From NCBI GenBank assembly GCA_021850955.1, contig JAJZKH010000038.1:1-6775 (forward strand): a DNA stretch of 6,775 nucleotides, written 5' to 3'. The stretch's first letter is position 1. The number at the start of each line of letters is the position of its first letter. This document shows positions 6,104-6,775 of this stretch, piece by piece. The position numbers were made by a program, and so were the translations under genes. This stretch comes from Microcaldota archaeon. Lineage in GTDB: Archaea; Micrarchaeota; Micrarchaeia; Micrarchaeales; CABMGC01. A model generated the notes under the pieces. It made no database searches and was not told where the DNA came from. It saw only the letters and a program-made list of their open reading frames with translations.

Positions 6104-6775
6104 CAAGTATTAAGGATTGGTAAAATGGACAAAAGGCAAGAAAAAGGCTTTGAAATTGCAAAGCAAAAACAGGTACAAACAGTAAAAAACGGTTGGCTTG
6201 TAAAATCCCAGTCTAACGATGGGTTTTATAAGGTTTTAGAGGACTTTATATGTGATTGTCCTGATAGCGAACTGCATAATTCAACATGCAAGCATGCATA
6301 CGCCGTAAGGTACTATCTAGATATAGAAAGGCATAGACCAGAGGGGATTACGAACGAACGGATTAGACTTACGTATAAACAGGCGTGGAGCGCATACAAC
6401 AAGGCACAGACTTTAGAGGGCGACCTGTTCGATACGCTCCTTGTAGATTTACTTAAAGAAGTCATGGATCCCCTTCCGCCACAGGTACATGGTAGACCTC
6501 GTGTTGGCTTCAATACAGGGCTTTTTGTAGCAATAAAGAAGGTTTATACTCAAATGTCAAGCAGGAGAGCCGTATCTGCGTTTGGTGTATCAAAAGAAAG
6601 AGGGCAAATAGAGAAAGTACCGCACTTTAACCATCCGTCTGTATTATTGAATCGTACAGACCTTACGCCAGTCTTGCAGGATTTGATAGCGATTACTTCT
6701 GCACCGTTAAGGACAATAGAAACCAACTTCGCTATTGATTCCACAGGTTTTAGGACATGCTCATTTGGAGCATAC
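6104..6775 (+). mobile_element. left part of an insertion sequence (boundary uncertain)
   Basis: The segment carries a transposase gene cut by the window end and has G+C of about 43%, against roughly 28-30% to its left, a sign of separate origin. The left end must lie before 6125, but I cannot see both ends, so neither the terminal inverted repeat nor a target duplication can be identified. If the ribbon-helix-helix gene belongs to the element, its boundary would be further left, before 5890. Confidence 0.45.
6125..6775 (+). CDS. SWIM zinc-finger DDE transposase, 3'-truncated by window
   Basis: Open for 217 codons from the ATG at 6125 to the window end, with AAGGA (6112-6116) 8 bases upstream. 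Residues 42-57 hold a SWIM zinc finger (C43-x-C45, C55-x-H57). Then comes the conserved linker seen in IS4-superfamily transposases with this finger: TYKQAWSAYNKAQTLEGDLF (about 84-103), a GRPR motif near 127-130, FVAIKKVYTQMSSRRAV, the PHFNHPSVLLNR segment and the FAIDSTGF strand with the first catalytic aspartate at D205. The second Asp and Glu of the DDE triad lie beyond the window, so completeness cannot be judged. The SWIM finger probably contributes to DNA binding at the element ends (family inference). Codon use differs from the neighbours (CGG, CGT, GCG, CCG and ACG appear often) and G+C is about 43%, indicating transfer from another genome. The IS family cannot be assigned confidently. 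The divergent promoter is shared with the 46-aa regulator. Confidence 0.88.
   Translation, partial: MDKRQEKGFEIAKQKQVQTVKNGWLVKSQSNDGFYKVLEDFICDCPDSELHNSTCKHAYAVRYYLDIERHRPEGITNERIRLTYKQAWSAYNKAQTLEGDLFDTLLVDLLKEVMDPLPPQVHGRPRVGFNTGLFVAIKKVYTQMSSRRAVSAFGVSKERGQIEKVPHFNHPSVLLNRTDLTPVLQDLIAITSAPLRTIETNFAIDSTGFRTCSFGAY

Noticed and set aside
6313..6744. Minus-strand open frames opposite the transposase (6313-6513, 6550-6744)
   Set aside because: Shadows of the plus-strand transposase frame, which carries the SWIM finger and first catalytic aspartate.
1..6775. tRNA, rRNA or CRISPR array
   Set aside because: No cloverleaf-like G+C-rich segments, rRNA signatures or regularly spaced identical repeats were seen on either strand.

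Overview
The window is archaeal. Its first 2.2 kb encode the C-terminal two-thirds or so of the large subunit (DP2) of the replicative D-family DNA polymerase, an enzyme known only from archaea. TATA boxes and oligo-T gene ends fit that assignment. Most of the DNA is very A+T-rich (hand counts of 60-base lines give about 27-33% G+C), with AGA arginine and ATA isoleucine codons dominant. I cannot name the phylum. The window reads as a chromosomal housekeeping gene followed by accessory DNA.

Layout. (1) 1-2226 (+): DP2, cut at its 5' end by the window, with the NCDGDED catalytic motif, two zinc-finger clusters before it, a third incomplete one after it, and a C-terminal PCNA-binding peptide. 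(2) 2230-4516 (-): two genes of unknown function in one transcription unit converging on DP2. They are a 317-aa protein with a charged linker and a C-terminal domain resembling RelE/ParE toxins, then a 442-aa helical orphan. A TATA box lies just upstream. (3) 4517-4676: a divergent intergenic region with three TTGCA repeats. (4) 4677-5910 (+): a tight two-gene unit, a DUF6978-type protein followed 1 base later by a DUF1828/DUF1829 protein, ending in two oligo-T runs. This recurring accessory pair could be a toxin-antitoxin or defence module, but that is inference. (5) 5890-6030 (-): a 46-aa ribbon-helix-helix DNA-binding protein whose 3' end overlaps the previous gene tail to tail. (6) 6031-6124: a compact divergent promoter in which a TATATATAT box is flanked at equal distances by two copies of the near-palindrome TAATAGTTATTAA. 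(7) 6125-6775 (+): the N-terminal 217 codons of a SWIM-zinc-finger DDE transposase, cut by the window end and clearly richer in G+C (about 43%) than everything else.

The most interesting hypothesis is at the right end. The small ribbon-helix-helix protein and the transposase appear to share one symmetric promoter carrying two matched operators, so the small protein may repress both itself and the transposase. The two uncharacterised modules in the middle (317/442-aa unit; DUF6978-DUF1828/1829 unit) are the other candidates for undescribed biology.
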